From: Candidatus Ryanbacteria bacterium
GTDB lineage: Bacteria > Patescibacteriota > Minisyncoccia > Ryanbacterales > GWA2-47-10b
Reading direction: 5' to 3'
Assembly (NCBI GenBank): GCA_943354465.1
Contig: CALRCC010000013.1
Coordinates: 1 to 12,633 of the forward strand
DNA length: 12,633 bases
The notes beneath the pieces are model-generated. The model saw nothing but the letters and a program-made list of their open reading frames with translations. It was not told where the DNA came from and made no database searches. The position numbers and the translations under genes were made by a program. Positions 4,978 to 10,491 of this stretch are shown one piece after another (the first letter of the stretch is position 1; the number at the start of each line of letters is the position of its first letter).

Positions 4978-5337
4978 TTAATATGATTTTTTACGAGAAA
5001 CCCATGCAGACCCACCGATCATTTCCAATAAAAAATCTATTGCAATGATAGGTGCGGAAAAAATCCCTACAACAAGACTGGCCAGAAAACCGCTCCATGC
5101 CCATGGGCGAGCTCTATCTATTGGCGTGAGGTCATCACCGCCAGCGAGCTCTGCCTTGGTCAGGAATTTGCCGGTATCTAACCATGTTTCATGCCTCTCT
5201 GAATCCAGAGAGTACCTAGTGCGCGACGGCATAATGCCGATAAATATAATATTAAATACAAAATACGCAGCGATAAACGACCAGACAAAAAGAAACTTGG
5301 TCTTTTTATTGCTTCTGACTGGTATAGCTTCCATCAT
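4978..5337 (-). CDS. Two-TM membrane protein of unknown function, paralogue of the 6569-7138 gene
   Basis: This 119-residue protein has two predicted membrane helices (about 14-36 and 79-105) joined by a roughly 40-residue polar loop. The basic N terminus (VRSNKKTK) suggests the N and C termini are cytoplasmic and the loop is outside. Residues 32-69 are identical to residues 44-81 of the upstream 189-residue protein, and the DNA is identical over 113 bp. The rest of TM1 and the RPWAW start of TM2 are only similar. The basic tail after TM2 is short (SRKKSY), unlike the long tail of the paralogue. The ATG at 5337 has AAGGAG 6 nt upstream; a second ATG follows at 5334. It is separated from the upstream operon by a terminator and has its own. 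I recognise no family. Confidence 0.75.
   Translation of the reverse strand: MMEAIPVRSNKKTKFLFVWSFIAAYFVFNIIFIGIMPSRTRYSLDSERHETWLDTGKFLTKAELAGGDDLTPIDRARPWAWSGFLASLVVGIFSAPIIAIDFLLEMIGGSAWVSRKKSY
5132..5244. repeat. 113-bp exact repeat, copy 1
   Basis: Identical base for base to 6897-7009 while the flanking coding sequence differs strongly. It encodes the inter-helix loop of the two-TM protein. It contains two hairpins: CTCTCTG/CAGAGAG (5195-5212) and CGGCA/TGCCG (5227-5239). Confidence 0.92.
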
Positions 5338-5514
5338 TTCAAGCTCCTTGCGCTTCTATGCGCACATGTGCTGATCCTCTCGTTTACGAAGCCATCTAGA
5401 TTCATAGATTCAATGTACTACCATCAACCGGACTCTACTTGAATGTTAAACCCGCTTATATAAAAAAGAAAGGGCGCCATACATGGTTGTATGACGCCCC
5501 GGGCCTTGCCCATT
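5338..5514. other. Intergenic region with terminator and leader
   Basis: Holds the terminator of the upstream minus-strand operon (5462-5499) and the AAGGAG ribosome site (5344-5349) of the next gene. No strong promoter consensus was found on the minus strand; TTGATG with a weak TATGAA 15 bp away is the best I see. A short direct repeat AGATTCATAGATTCA lies near 5398-5412. Confidence 0.5.
5462..5499 (-). terminator. Intrinsic terminator of the three-gene minus-strand operon
   Basis: On the minus strand GGGCGTCATACA (5488-5499) pairs with TGTATGGCGCCC (5472-5483), loop of four, followed by a CTTTCTTTTTTA tract. It differs from the terminator at 4875-4909 at only a few bases, so the two are duplicates. 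Confidence 0.88.
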
Positions 5515-6567
5515 TTAATACTTCTCAAAAACGAGTGTGACCTGCGCTGGCAAATCACTATCGTTGTTGAGGTACAGACGACTTGCTGACTCTGGCAGGT
5601 TATGTGACCTGCCAGCATATGCCGTTCGCCCATCCGCATCGTAAGCGACGAACAGGTAGTCGTCGCTCATGACCTTTGCGTCTTCCAGCGTAAGCCGGAG
5701 ACGCTTAAGGTCAAACTCTCCAACATGACTGTGCGGAGCCATGCTGAATGATACCGGCACGAGTGCCCACTGCCTAGCGCTTGAGGCGACTGCCTCAAAC
5801 TCGGCTTTTGACATCTCGCTCGCAACCGGCATCATGGCGACCTTCTGATCGCCAACCCTTACTACGCCAAAGTGGAATAAAAGAGCGGCGACCAGACAAA
5901 GAACGACGACCCATCCTGCGGCGCCACCCTTTTGTAGTAGCCCGATCAGGAGCACTAGCAACACTGCACCGATGCATGCACCAAGGAAGATTACTCCTCC
6001 AACTGGAATGCCCTCATCAATCATCGTTACCGGACTCTTGATGGAAGATATAGCTGGGAGAGAAAGGTTGTCAAACAATCCTTTCTCCGTTCCGTGTTGC
6101 GCGTATTGCTCACACTTTCCACGCTTCTCCTTGATCGCCTCGATCTTTTTGTAGTACTGATCGAGACTATCAAATGAGGTCGTAGACCTCATTTGATCAT
6201 TCAGTACGTTCGTCTCGAGCACCTCAATGCGATTGCATTCCTTTGAGAGGGTTTGCCTCGCATTGAGCGCCTCTGGGCGGATCTCTTCCTCTGCCATGAG
6301 ACTCGTGTCCGTCTTTCTGTCTTTGTAGGCAGAAATCACACCGGGATCACTCCCGATGATCCACGACACAACCCCCTGACCGTGATAGGCCAGCAAAAAC
6401 ACTGCGACCGCGAATATCGCGATCTTGCGATATTCTTGCAATTGAGAGACAAGATAAAGCACGAGCCCAATCCCTATCACCTCAAATCCGATGCTCCAGC
6501 TCCCTACAAGTCCGCCAATAACGAAGCATGTGAGAGCCACACCTCCAAGTACAGAATTCCTTATCAT
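5515..6567 (-). CDS. Multi-TM membrane protein with large central and C-terminal domains, unknown function
   Basis: This 350-residue protein is not one I recognise. The hydrophobic N terminus forms two or three helices (about 5-24, 27-42, 48-66). A polar segment of about 115 residues follows (70-185), with charged helical stretches and two cysteines (C111, C152) that could form a disulphide if outside. Then come two more helices (about 187-211 and 217-237) and a 110-residue C-terminal domain that looks beta-rich and ends in LPAQVTLVFEKY. It starts 1 nt after the stop of the 189-residue gene, with GAGGAGG inside the end of that gene, so translation is coupled. It is the last gene of the operon, closed by a terminator. 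The coding DNA contains a striking perfect inverted repeat (6169-6197). Confidence 0.78.
   Translation of the reverse strand: MIRNSVLGGVALTCFVIGGLVGSWSIGFEVIGIGLVLYLVSQLQEYRKIAIFAVAVFLLAYHGQGVVSWIIGSDPGVISAYKDRKTDTSLMAEEEIRPEALNARQTLSKECNRIEVLETNVLNDQMRSTTSFDSLDQYYKKIEAIKEKRGKCEQYAQHGTEKGLFDNLSLPAISSIKSPVTMIDEGIPVGGVIFLGACIGAVLLVLLIGLLQKGGAAGWVVVLCLVAALLFHFGVVRVGDQKVAMMPVASEMSKAEFEAVASSARQWALVPVSFSMAPHSHVGEFDLKRLRLTLEDAKVMSDDYLFVAYDADGRTAYAGRSHNLPESASRLYLNNDSDLPAQVTLVFEKY
6154..6207. repeat. Long inverted repeat inside the multi-TM gene
   Basis: ATCAAATGAGGTC (6169-6181) and GACCTCATTTGAT (6185-6197) are perfect 13-bp arms with a 3-nt loop. Outside them GTACTGA (6154-6160) pairs with TCAGTAC (6201-6207). 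The mRNA should form a stable hairpin mid-gene. Confidence 0.85.
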
Positions 6568-6568
6568 C

Positions 6569-7138
6569 TCATCCTCCTCGATTCACAGTCTTGCGGAAAG
6601 CCTTGCCAATGACTTCCCACAAGAATTCCAATGCCAAATCTTTGACGGCAAATTTGCCGAATCCTCCAAGGGCACCCAGAGCGGTTGACTTGGTGCCTGC
6701 TTTCGCAGGATCACTATCGTCAATATCTGGGATATCTTTTGTGCCGCCCGTGCGCTCACGCGAGCGACGAACGGCGCCTTTGACAACCCTTTCTGCTTCT
6801 TCACGAAACGCAATGGGTATATACATCACCCCACCCACGATCATGATCAGCATTCCGCCCCATGCCCACGGACGGACTCTGTCGGTGAATGTAGAATCAT
6901 CACCGCCAGCGAGCTCTGCCTTGGTCAGGAATTTGCCGGTATCTAACCATGTTTCATGCCTCTCTGAATCCAGAGAGTACCTAGTGCGCGACGGCATAAT
7001 GCCGATAAACGCACACACAAATACCAGGTACGCGGCGATGAACGCCCATACAATGGCAAGGCGCACATTGTTGTTCTCTCGTATCGCCCATGCGATACGA
7101 TAAGACAACGGAATCTTCTTCACGAGCCTCTTTCCCAC
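6569..7138 (-). CDS. Two-TM membrane protein with long basic cytoplasmic tail, unknown function
   Basis: This 189-residue protein has a basic N terminus, membrane helix 1 (about 26-48), a polar loop containing the 38 residues (44-81) shared exactly with the 119-residue paralogue, membrane helix 2 (about 91-111), and a 78-residue tail. The tail is first strongly charged (EEAERVVKGAVRRSRER), then glycine-rich and amphipathic (GALGGFGKFAVKDLALEFLWEVIGKAF). The start is a GTG immediately after the TAA of the upstream Ig-like gene, with GGGAG 6 nt before the stop-start junction, so the two are translationally coupled. The downstream multi-TM gene follows after 1 nt. The context suggests the three products act together at the membrane. 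No known family is apparent. Confidence 0.75.
   Translation of the reverse strand: MGKRLVKKIPLSYRIAWAIRENNNVRLAIVWAFIAAYLVFVCAFIGIMPSRTRYSLDSERHETWLDTGKFLTKAELAGGDDSTFTDRVRPWAWGGMLIMIVGGVMYIPIAFREEAERVVKGAVRRSRERTGGTKDIPDIDDSDPAKAGTKSTALGALGGFGKFAVKDLALEFLWEVIGKAFRKTVNRGG
6897..7009. repeat. 113-bp exact repeat, copy 2
   Basis: Identical to 5132-5244, in the same orientation and the same reading frame, 1765 bp away. The two internal hairpins fall at 6960-6977 and 6992-7004. Confidence 0.92.
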
Positions 7139-7924
7139 TTAATTCTCCCGAGCTGAATACGCATTACGAGTGCGAATCCGCTCTTCTTCTTTGCTGACAG
7201 CGGCCTCTGCATCGCAAAGGCCGTGCCAGAAGTTAATGAGGGGAGACCAAATGGACCCCCTCTCGATACGCGAATCCTTGATGGAACTTGCAACGAGAGG
7301 GAGATAGCATCGTACAGAGGAACCTCCATAAAACCGAAGCTCATGGACGATTCCTGCCGCTACAACGCGATACCGCCCGACATCGCCCTTCACCACAACT
7401 TTGGTGTGAGGGATAGTCCCATGCTCGTTTGTTGCCGTTGAAACTAGCAACGAGCCACCGTTAGAGTCGTCAAAGATTTCTACCAGCACTCCTTTGATAA
7501 GCTGGCTCGTCTCTGACTTCACGACGACCTTGATGGTGTAGACACCACCAGAACCGCCTGCCGCAACAATCAGCTTATCTACTTTCGTAGATTTTGCCTC
7601 TCTCGGTACTTCAATCGACCGAGATGTTGCGCTAATTATTCTTCCGGAATCGGTGACCAATGCCGCCTTTACGACATGATTCATACTACTGAACCCAGTA
7701 GCAAGGGTTTGAGCGTGGCCAAATTCGTCCACGCTGATCTCTGTGCCTACTGGCGTGAGATCAATAAAGAATTGCACCTGCTCATCACCATACCCACCAC
7801 TGACTTCAGCGGTGAGCTTGGCAGAACAGGTTCCATCAGTCCGCGAATCAAGATCAGTATACCCGACCTTGATTCGCGGATGACTGTTTCTGGCGTTTCC
7901 GCCACTACTTCTTCCCCTTGCCAT
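7139..7924 (-). CDS. Putative tandem Ig-like/beta-sandwich protein
   Basis: This 261-residue protein looks like two beta-rich domains. The first (about 30-107) has alternating strands such as SAKLTAEVSGGY, VQFFIDLTPVGT and HVVKAALVTDSG. After the linker EVPREAKSTK and a glycine-rich turn, the second (about 128-205) has VYTIKVVVKSE, GVLVEIFDD, LLVSTATNEHGTI and YRVVAAG, resembling bacterial Ig-like or carboxypeptidase-regulatory-like folds. The C terminus is helical and charged. No signal peptide or anchor is visible, and the N terminus is polar and basic, so it may be cytoplasmic or exported by another route. It is the first gene of the operon, with GGAG before the ATG, a 65-nt leader and a consensus promoter. 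The Ig-like call rests on strand pattern only, not on motifs. Confidence 0.65.
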   Translation of the reverse strand: MARGRSSGGNARNSHPRIKVGYTDLDSRTDGTCSAKLTAEVSGGYGDEQVQFFIDLTPVGTEISVDEFGHAQTLATGFSSMNHVVKAALVTDSGRIISATSRSIEVPREAKSTKVDKLIVAAGGSGGVYTIKVVVKSETSQLIKGVLVEIFDDSNGGSLLVSTATNEHGTIPHTKVVVKGDVGRYRVVAAGIVHELRFYGGSSVRCYLPLVASSIKDSRIERGSIWSPLINFWHGLCDAEAAVSKEEERIRTRNAYSAREN

Positions 7925-7996
7925 TTTGGCTCCTTTTTTAGTTATCTAGAGTTATTCATAAGTCAAAGTTCTGTCCACTCACCTTATCTGTTGTGT

Positions 7997-8025
7997 ATTA
8001 TACCAAATACTGACATAAAAGTCAA
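7997..8025 (-). promoter_or_regulatory. Strong promoter of the minus-strand accessory operon
   Basis: On the minus strand TTGACT (8020-8025, 5/6) and a perfect TATAAT (7997-8002) are exactly 17 bp apart, the best promoter match in the window. The start near 7990 leaves a leader of about 65 nt before the Ig-like gene. A TGAC/GTCA inverted repeat (8011-8024) overlaps the -35 region. Confidence 0.8.
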
Positions 8026-8064
8026 TACCATAATAGCGCGCGGGAAGCCGTACTTTAAGTACCC

Positions 8065-8104
8065 TTGCAATATTTAATTAGATATATAATATATCTATAT
8101 AGAT
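8065..8104 (+). promoter_or_regulatory. AT-rich promoter region with 19-bp palindrome for the small-protein pair
   Basis: TAGATATAT A ATATATCTA (8079-8097) is a perfect palindrome with a single central base. It contains TATAAT (8085-8090); TTGCAA (8065-8070) lies 14 bp before that hexamer, too close for a standard pair, so the actual -10 may be one of the overlapping TATA-like hexamers further on. The palindrome is a plausible operator for the plus-strand genes. Confidence 0.45.
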
Positions 8105-8151
8105 AAACGAGTTGGCTGTGTTTAGCTGACAAACAGACAAAGGGGGGTTTG

Positions 8152-8331
8152 ATGAGACGAGGGAACGGTAATTTCTATGCGCTAGCGCGAAACGCTCTTC
8201 CAAATCATGACAGAAGCAAAAGGAGGCTTCCCGAACAATGTGAAGAGGCGTCGCAAGATTCTCAACGCGCTATAGATATAGCCAAATCTCGCATACGAGA
8301 ACCAGACACAGAGGAAAATCAGGGGGAGTAG
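8152..8331 (+). CDS. Small polar, charged protein, unknown function
   Basis: This 59-residue protein has no recognisable family. The ATG at 8152 is chosen because AGGGGGG (8141-8147) lies 4 nt before it; a TTG one codon earlier is less likely. The composition is rich in Arg, Asn, Gln and Glu, with a basic N-terminal half (MRRGNGNF, RSKRRLPE) and an acidic C-terminal end (EPDTEENQGE). There is no membrane helix or cysteine pair. It is divergent from the membrane-protein operon and followed 49 nt later by another small gene, with a hairpin between. The ribosome site, the operon position and a terminator after the second gene are the main support that it is translated. Confidence 0.55.
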   Translation: MRRGNGNFYALARNALPNHDRSKRRLPEQCEEASQDSQRAIDIAKSRIREPDTEENQGE

Positions 8332-8338
8332 TACCTCA

Positions 8339-8361
8339 TTTGATCTTGCCAAAAGATCAAA
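8339..8361 (+). promoter_or_regulatory. Intercistronic hairpin before the 8381 gene
   Basis: TTTGATCTT (8339-8347) and AAGATCAAA (8353-8361) form a perfect 9-bp stem with a 5-nt loop, ending 10 nt before the GGAG ribosome site. No T run follows, so it is more likely an RNA-processing, stability or translation-control element than a terminator. Confidence 0.5.
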
Positions 8362-8380
8362 GAATATCGTGGAGATAGAT

Positions 8381-8596
8381 ATGGCATGGAATCCGTCAGC
8401 AGGTCAATGGTCACGAAATGTGTCGAGCAATACAGGGCGAACTCGATATACGAATGATGGCCACTGGAATCCTGCGGCTCGCGAGGACTGTGAGAATGCT
8501 CGCATTACGTACCGAGACGGGCCTGACCGTCGCTTGGTCAGAGTGATGCGGCAAGACACACCACAGCGACATACCAAACGAACCATCGGCCACTAA
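8381..8596 (+). CDS. Small protein with repeated WNP motifs, unknown function
   Basis: This 71-residue protein has no family I know. It has two WNP segments, WNPSAGQW (3-10) and HWNPAARED (32-40), spaced about 30 residues apart, hinting at an internal duplication of a short unit. The C-terminal half is rich in Arg and His (RRLVRVMRQ, QRHTKRTIGH), giving a strongly basic end. There is one cysteine and no membrane segment. The ATG at 8381 is preferred to the GTG at 8369 because GGAGA (8371-8375) lies 5 nt before it. It is the last gene of the plus-strand pair and is closed by a strong terminator. Nucleic-acid or cell-wall binding are both conceivable; the sequence does not decide. Confidence 0.6.
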   Translation: MAWNPSAGQWSRNVSSNTGRTRYTNDGHWNPAAREDCENARITYRDGPDRRLVRVMRQDTPQRHTKRTIGH

Positions 8597-8649
8597 CAAC
8601 AAACGCCTAAAGGCAATAACCATATTGGTATTGACCGAATACGGCACGG

Positions 8650-8678
8650 GGGAGTCTCAAAAGACTCCCTATTTTTTT
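8650..8678 (+). terminator. Intrinsic terminator of the small-protein pair
   Basis: GGGAGTCT (8650-8657) pairs with AGACTCCC (8662-8669) around CAAA, followed by TA and seven T (8672-8678). It ends 2 nt before the stop of the convergent recombinase gene. Confidence 0.9.
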
Positions 8679-8680
8679 AT

Positions 8681-9556
8681 TTATTTTCTTCGCTTGCCGT
8701 GAAATGCCTTATGCACATCGCGTAAATGTCTGTCCGTTATATGAGTATAAATTTGCGTAGTAGTGATTGATGAATGCCCCAGCATCACCTGTACTGACCT
8801 TATATCTGCGCCATTGAGTAAAAGATCGGTAGCAAAAAGATGGCGCAAAGTATGAGGAGTAACCTTTCCTGGTATCCCTGCAGAGATCGCATAATGCCTT
8901 ACCAGTCGCTCGATCTGACGAGGAGAGAGGCGCGCCTGATTTTTCTTTTGAACGCCGACAAAAAGTGCGTCCAATATATCGCCTCGTTTTGCAAGATATA
9001 TCTTGATTGCTTCTTTAGCATTTTCTGAGAGGAATACTACGCGTATTTTAGATCCCTTGCCTCGCACTGAAAATTCGTCGCGCCTAAGATCAAGAGAGTC
9101 ACGGTTAAGAGCGGTAAGCTCTGATACGCGAAGTCCTGTAGAAAATAAAAGCTCCAAAATCGCACGATCACGAAGCCCTTGTTGCGTATTTTTGGGGGCA
9201 TTAAGCAATCGATCAATGTCTCCCTCGGCCGGTATATCAATATCTCTGTCGCCTAGCTTTGCAAGCTCTACGCGCTCTGGCGCGAGTGACTTAATATCTC
9301 GCTTTGCCAAATATTTTAAAAACATCCTCAGCGCGATAAGGTGATAATTGCGAGTACGAGGTGATAGCCCAGTACGATTAAGCGCAAGACGAAATGATCT
9401 TACAGACTCATCAGATATTCCTTCTGGGCTCACGACTTTTGCGTGCGTGAAAAATCGCCTTAGATAATGATCATAGTTTTCAATCGTTTTTGGAGAGCGC
9501 CCTCGCTCAAGCTCCAGATCTTCTAAAAATTCGCGCGTTATTTTTTCTATAGTCAT
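8681..9556 (-). CDS. Tyrosine recombinase, XerC/XerD-like
   Basis: This 291-residue protein is a tyrosine recombinase of Xer length. The N-terminal SAM-like/core-binding domain (about 1-90) includes RGRSPKTIENYDHYLRRF and SPRTRNYHLIALRMFLKYL. The catalytic domain (about 105-285) carries all active residues: R143 in STGLRVSEL, K167 in RGKGSKIR, H235 and R238 in TPHTLRHLFA, H261 in MLGHSSITTTQ and the nucleophile Y270 in IYTHI. Xer enzymes resolve chromosome dimers at dif sites near the terminus. Some relatives serve mobile elements. Its length, completeness and position beside rpsO suggest the housekeeping role, but it also borders the accessory block, so a mobilising role cannot be excluded. 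It lacks a Shine-Dalgarno sequence, and the promoter in the 9557-9640 stretch is not clear. No dif-like site was identified in the window. Confidence 0.92.
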   Translation of the reverse strand: MTIEKITREFLEDLELERGRSPKTIENYDHYLRRFFTHAKVVSPEGISDESVRSFRLALNRTGLSPRTRNYHLIALRMFLKYLAKRDIKSLAPERVELAKLGDRDIDIPAEGDIDRLLNAPKNTQQGLRDRAILELLFSTGLRVSELTALNRDSLDLRRDEFSVRGKGSKIRVVFLSENAKEAIKIYLAKRGDILDALFVGVQKKNQARLSPRQIERLVRHYAISAGIPGKVTPHTLRHLFATDLLLNGADIRSVQVMLGHSSITTTQIYTHITDRHLRDVHKAFHGKRRK

Positions 9557-9649
9557 AAAATTTGCTTATATGTCTTATGGTCGCACAATATTACAATCAG
9601 TATACCAAAAATGTAAAAGGCGAGCTCACTACATACAACAGAGCTCCTC

Positions 9650-9678
9650 TTGTCAAAAGACGAAAGGTTTGTTAGAAT
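9650..9678 (+). promoter_or_regulatory. Promoter of the rpsO operon, probably leaderless
   Basis: TTGTCA (9650-9655) and TAGAAT (9673-9678), each 5/6, are 17 bp apart. The -10 ends 7 nt before the ATG of rpsO, placing the transcript start at the start codon. A GAGCTC repeat pair (9622-9627, 9641-9646) lies just upstream of the -35. Confidence 0.7.
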
Positions 9679-9685
9679 ACTTTCC

Positions 9686-9952
9686 ATGCTGACAACAGTG
9701 AAAAAAACTAAACTTATCGAAAAGCATCGTGTCCACGATACAGACACGGGCTCTTCAGACGTCCAGATTGGTCTTCTCTGCGCTCAGATCGAACGGCTAG
9801 CCGATCATCTCAAGAAATATCGCAAAGACAACCACTCACGCCGCGGCCTTTTAAAAATGGTTGCAAAGCGCAAATCATTGCTTGAATATCTCGCAAAAGG
9901 CGACCCAAAGAAGTTGTTAGAGCTTCAGAGACATTTCGGAATCAAAAAATAA
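9686..9952 (+). CDS. rpsO: 30S ribosomal protein S15
   Basis: This 88-residue protein matches S15 in full. It shows the conserved DTGSSDVQIGLLCAQIERLADHLK, the NHSRRGLLKMVAKRKSLLEYL core and the C-terminal LQRHFGIKK. S15 is a primary 16S rRNA-binding protein of the small-subunit platform. The start at 9686 gives the usual length of about 88-89 residues. An in-frame TTG at 9650 is rejected because it coincides with the -35 box. The promoter predicts a leaderless mRNA, so the classic S15 autoregulation through a structured 5' leader appears impossible here. The stop overlaps the next start (TAATG), coupling it to the NYN gene and pnp. Confidence 0.97.
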   Translation: MLTTVKKTKLIEKHRVHDTDTGSSDVQIGLLCAQIERLADHLKKYRKDNHSRRGLLKMVAKRKSLLEYLAKGDPKKLLELQRHFGIKK

Positions 9953-10491
9953 TGGACTTAAGAAAGCATAAAGATCAACGTGTCGCTGTTTTCATCGATG
10001 CGCAAAATTTGTATCATTCGGCGCGATCATTATTTGAAGCACGCGTTAATTTTAAAGAAGTTTTAAAAACGGCAGTATCAGGCCGACAACTAATCCGAGC
10101 GTTTGGATATGTTATCAGTACAAAAACTGGAGAAGAAAAAGGTTTTTTTGATGCCTTGGTCACGCTTGGTATTGAGACTCGCGCCAAAGAACTTCAAGAA
10201 TTTTTTGGCGGTGCCAAAAAAGCTGATTGGGATGTAGGCCTTGCGATTGACGCAGTGCGCACAGCAAGCACTGTTGATACTATCGTTATCTGTTCTGGCG
10301 ATGGAGACTTTGTGCCATTGGTAGAATATTTGAAAAACAACGGCCGTAGAGTAGAAGTGATGTCGTTTGGGCGCAGTACATCGCTAAAACTCAAAGAATC
10401 GGCAGATGAATTTGTAGACTTGGGAGCTGAAAGCAAGTACATTATGAAAATTAAAAAACAACAAACAAAAAACGAAAATGACAACTCTTGA
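9952..10491 (+). CDS. NYN-domain (LabA/DUF88-like) putative ribonuclease
   Basis: This 179-residue protein has the NYN/PIN-like fold pattern: a first strand VAVFIDAQNLY (11-21) with D16, a central KKADWDVGLAIDAV (89-102) with D92, D94 and D100, and IVICSGDGDFVPLVEYL (111-127) with D117 and D119. A final strand RRVEVMSFG follows. The acidic residues would form the metal site of a nuclease. Members of this family are predicted RNases or RNA-processing factors. Its start overlaps the rpsO stop by 1 nt and its end overlaps the pnp start by 14 nt, placing it in an operon between a ribosomal protein and an exoribonuclease. A role in RNA maturation or decay together with PNPase is inferred from this context. 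The lysine-rich C terminus may aid RNA binding. Confidence 0.9.
   Translation: MDLRKHKDQRVAVFIDAQNLYHSARSLFEARVNFKEVLKTAVSGRQLIRAFGYVISTKTGEEKGFFDALVTLGIETRAKELQEFFGGAKKADWDVGLAIDAVRTASTVDTIVICSGDGDFVPLVEYLKNNGRRVEVMSFGRSTSLKLKESADEFVDLGAESKYIMKIKKQQTKNENDNS

Noticed and set aside
6591..7103. 170-codon plus-strand frame opposite the two-TM gene
   Set aside because: It mirrors the coding frame of the minus-strand gene, which has coupled starts and membrane helices; the antisense product looks like low-complexity shadow sequence.
8597..9556. Recombinase as integrase of a prophage or ICE spanning the accessory block
   Set aside because: No att-like repeats pair the recombinase end with the tRNA-Arg end, no phage or conjugation genes are visible, and the protein is of ordinary Xer length.
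9650..9685. Upstream TTG start for rpsO adding 12 residues
   Set aside because: The codon coincides with the -35 box, and the 9686 ATG gives the normal S15 length.
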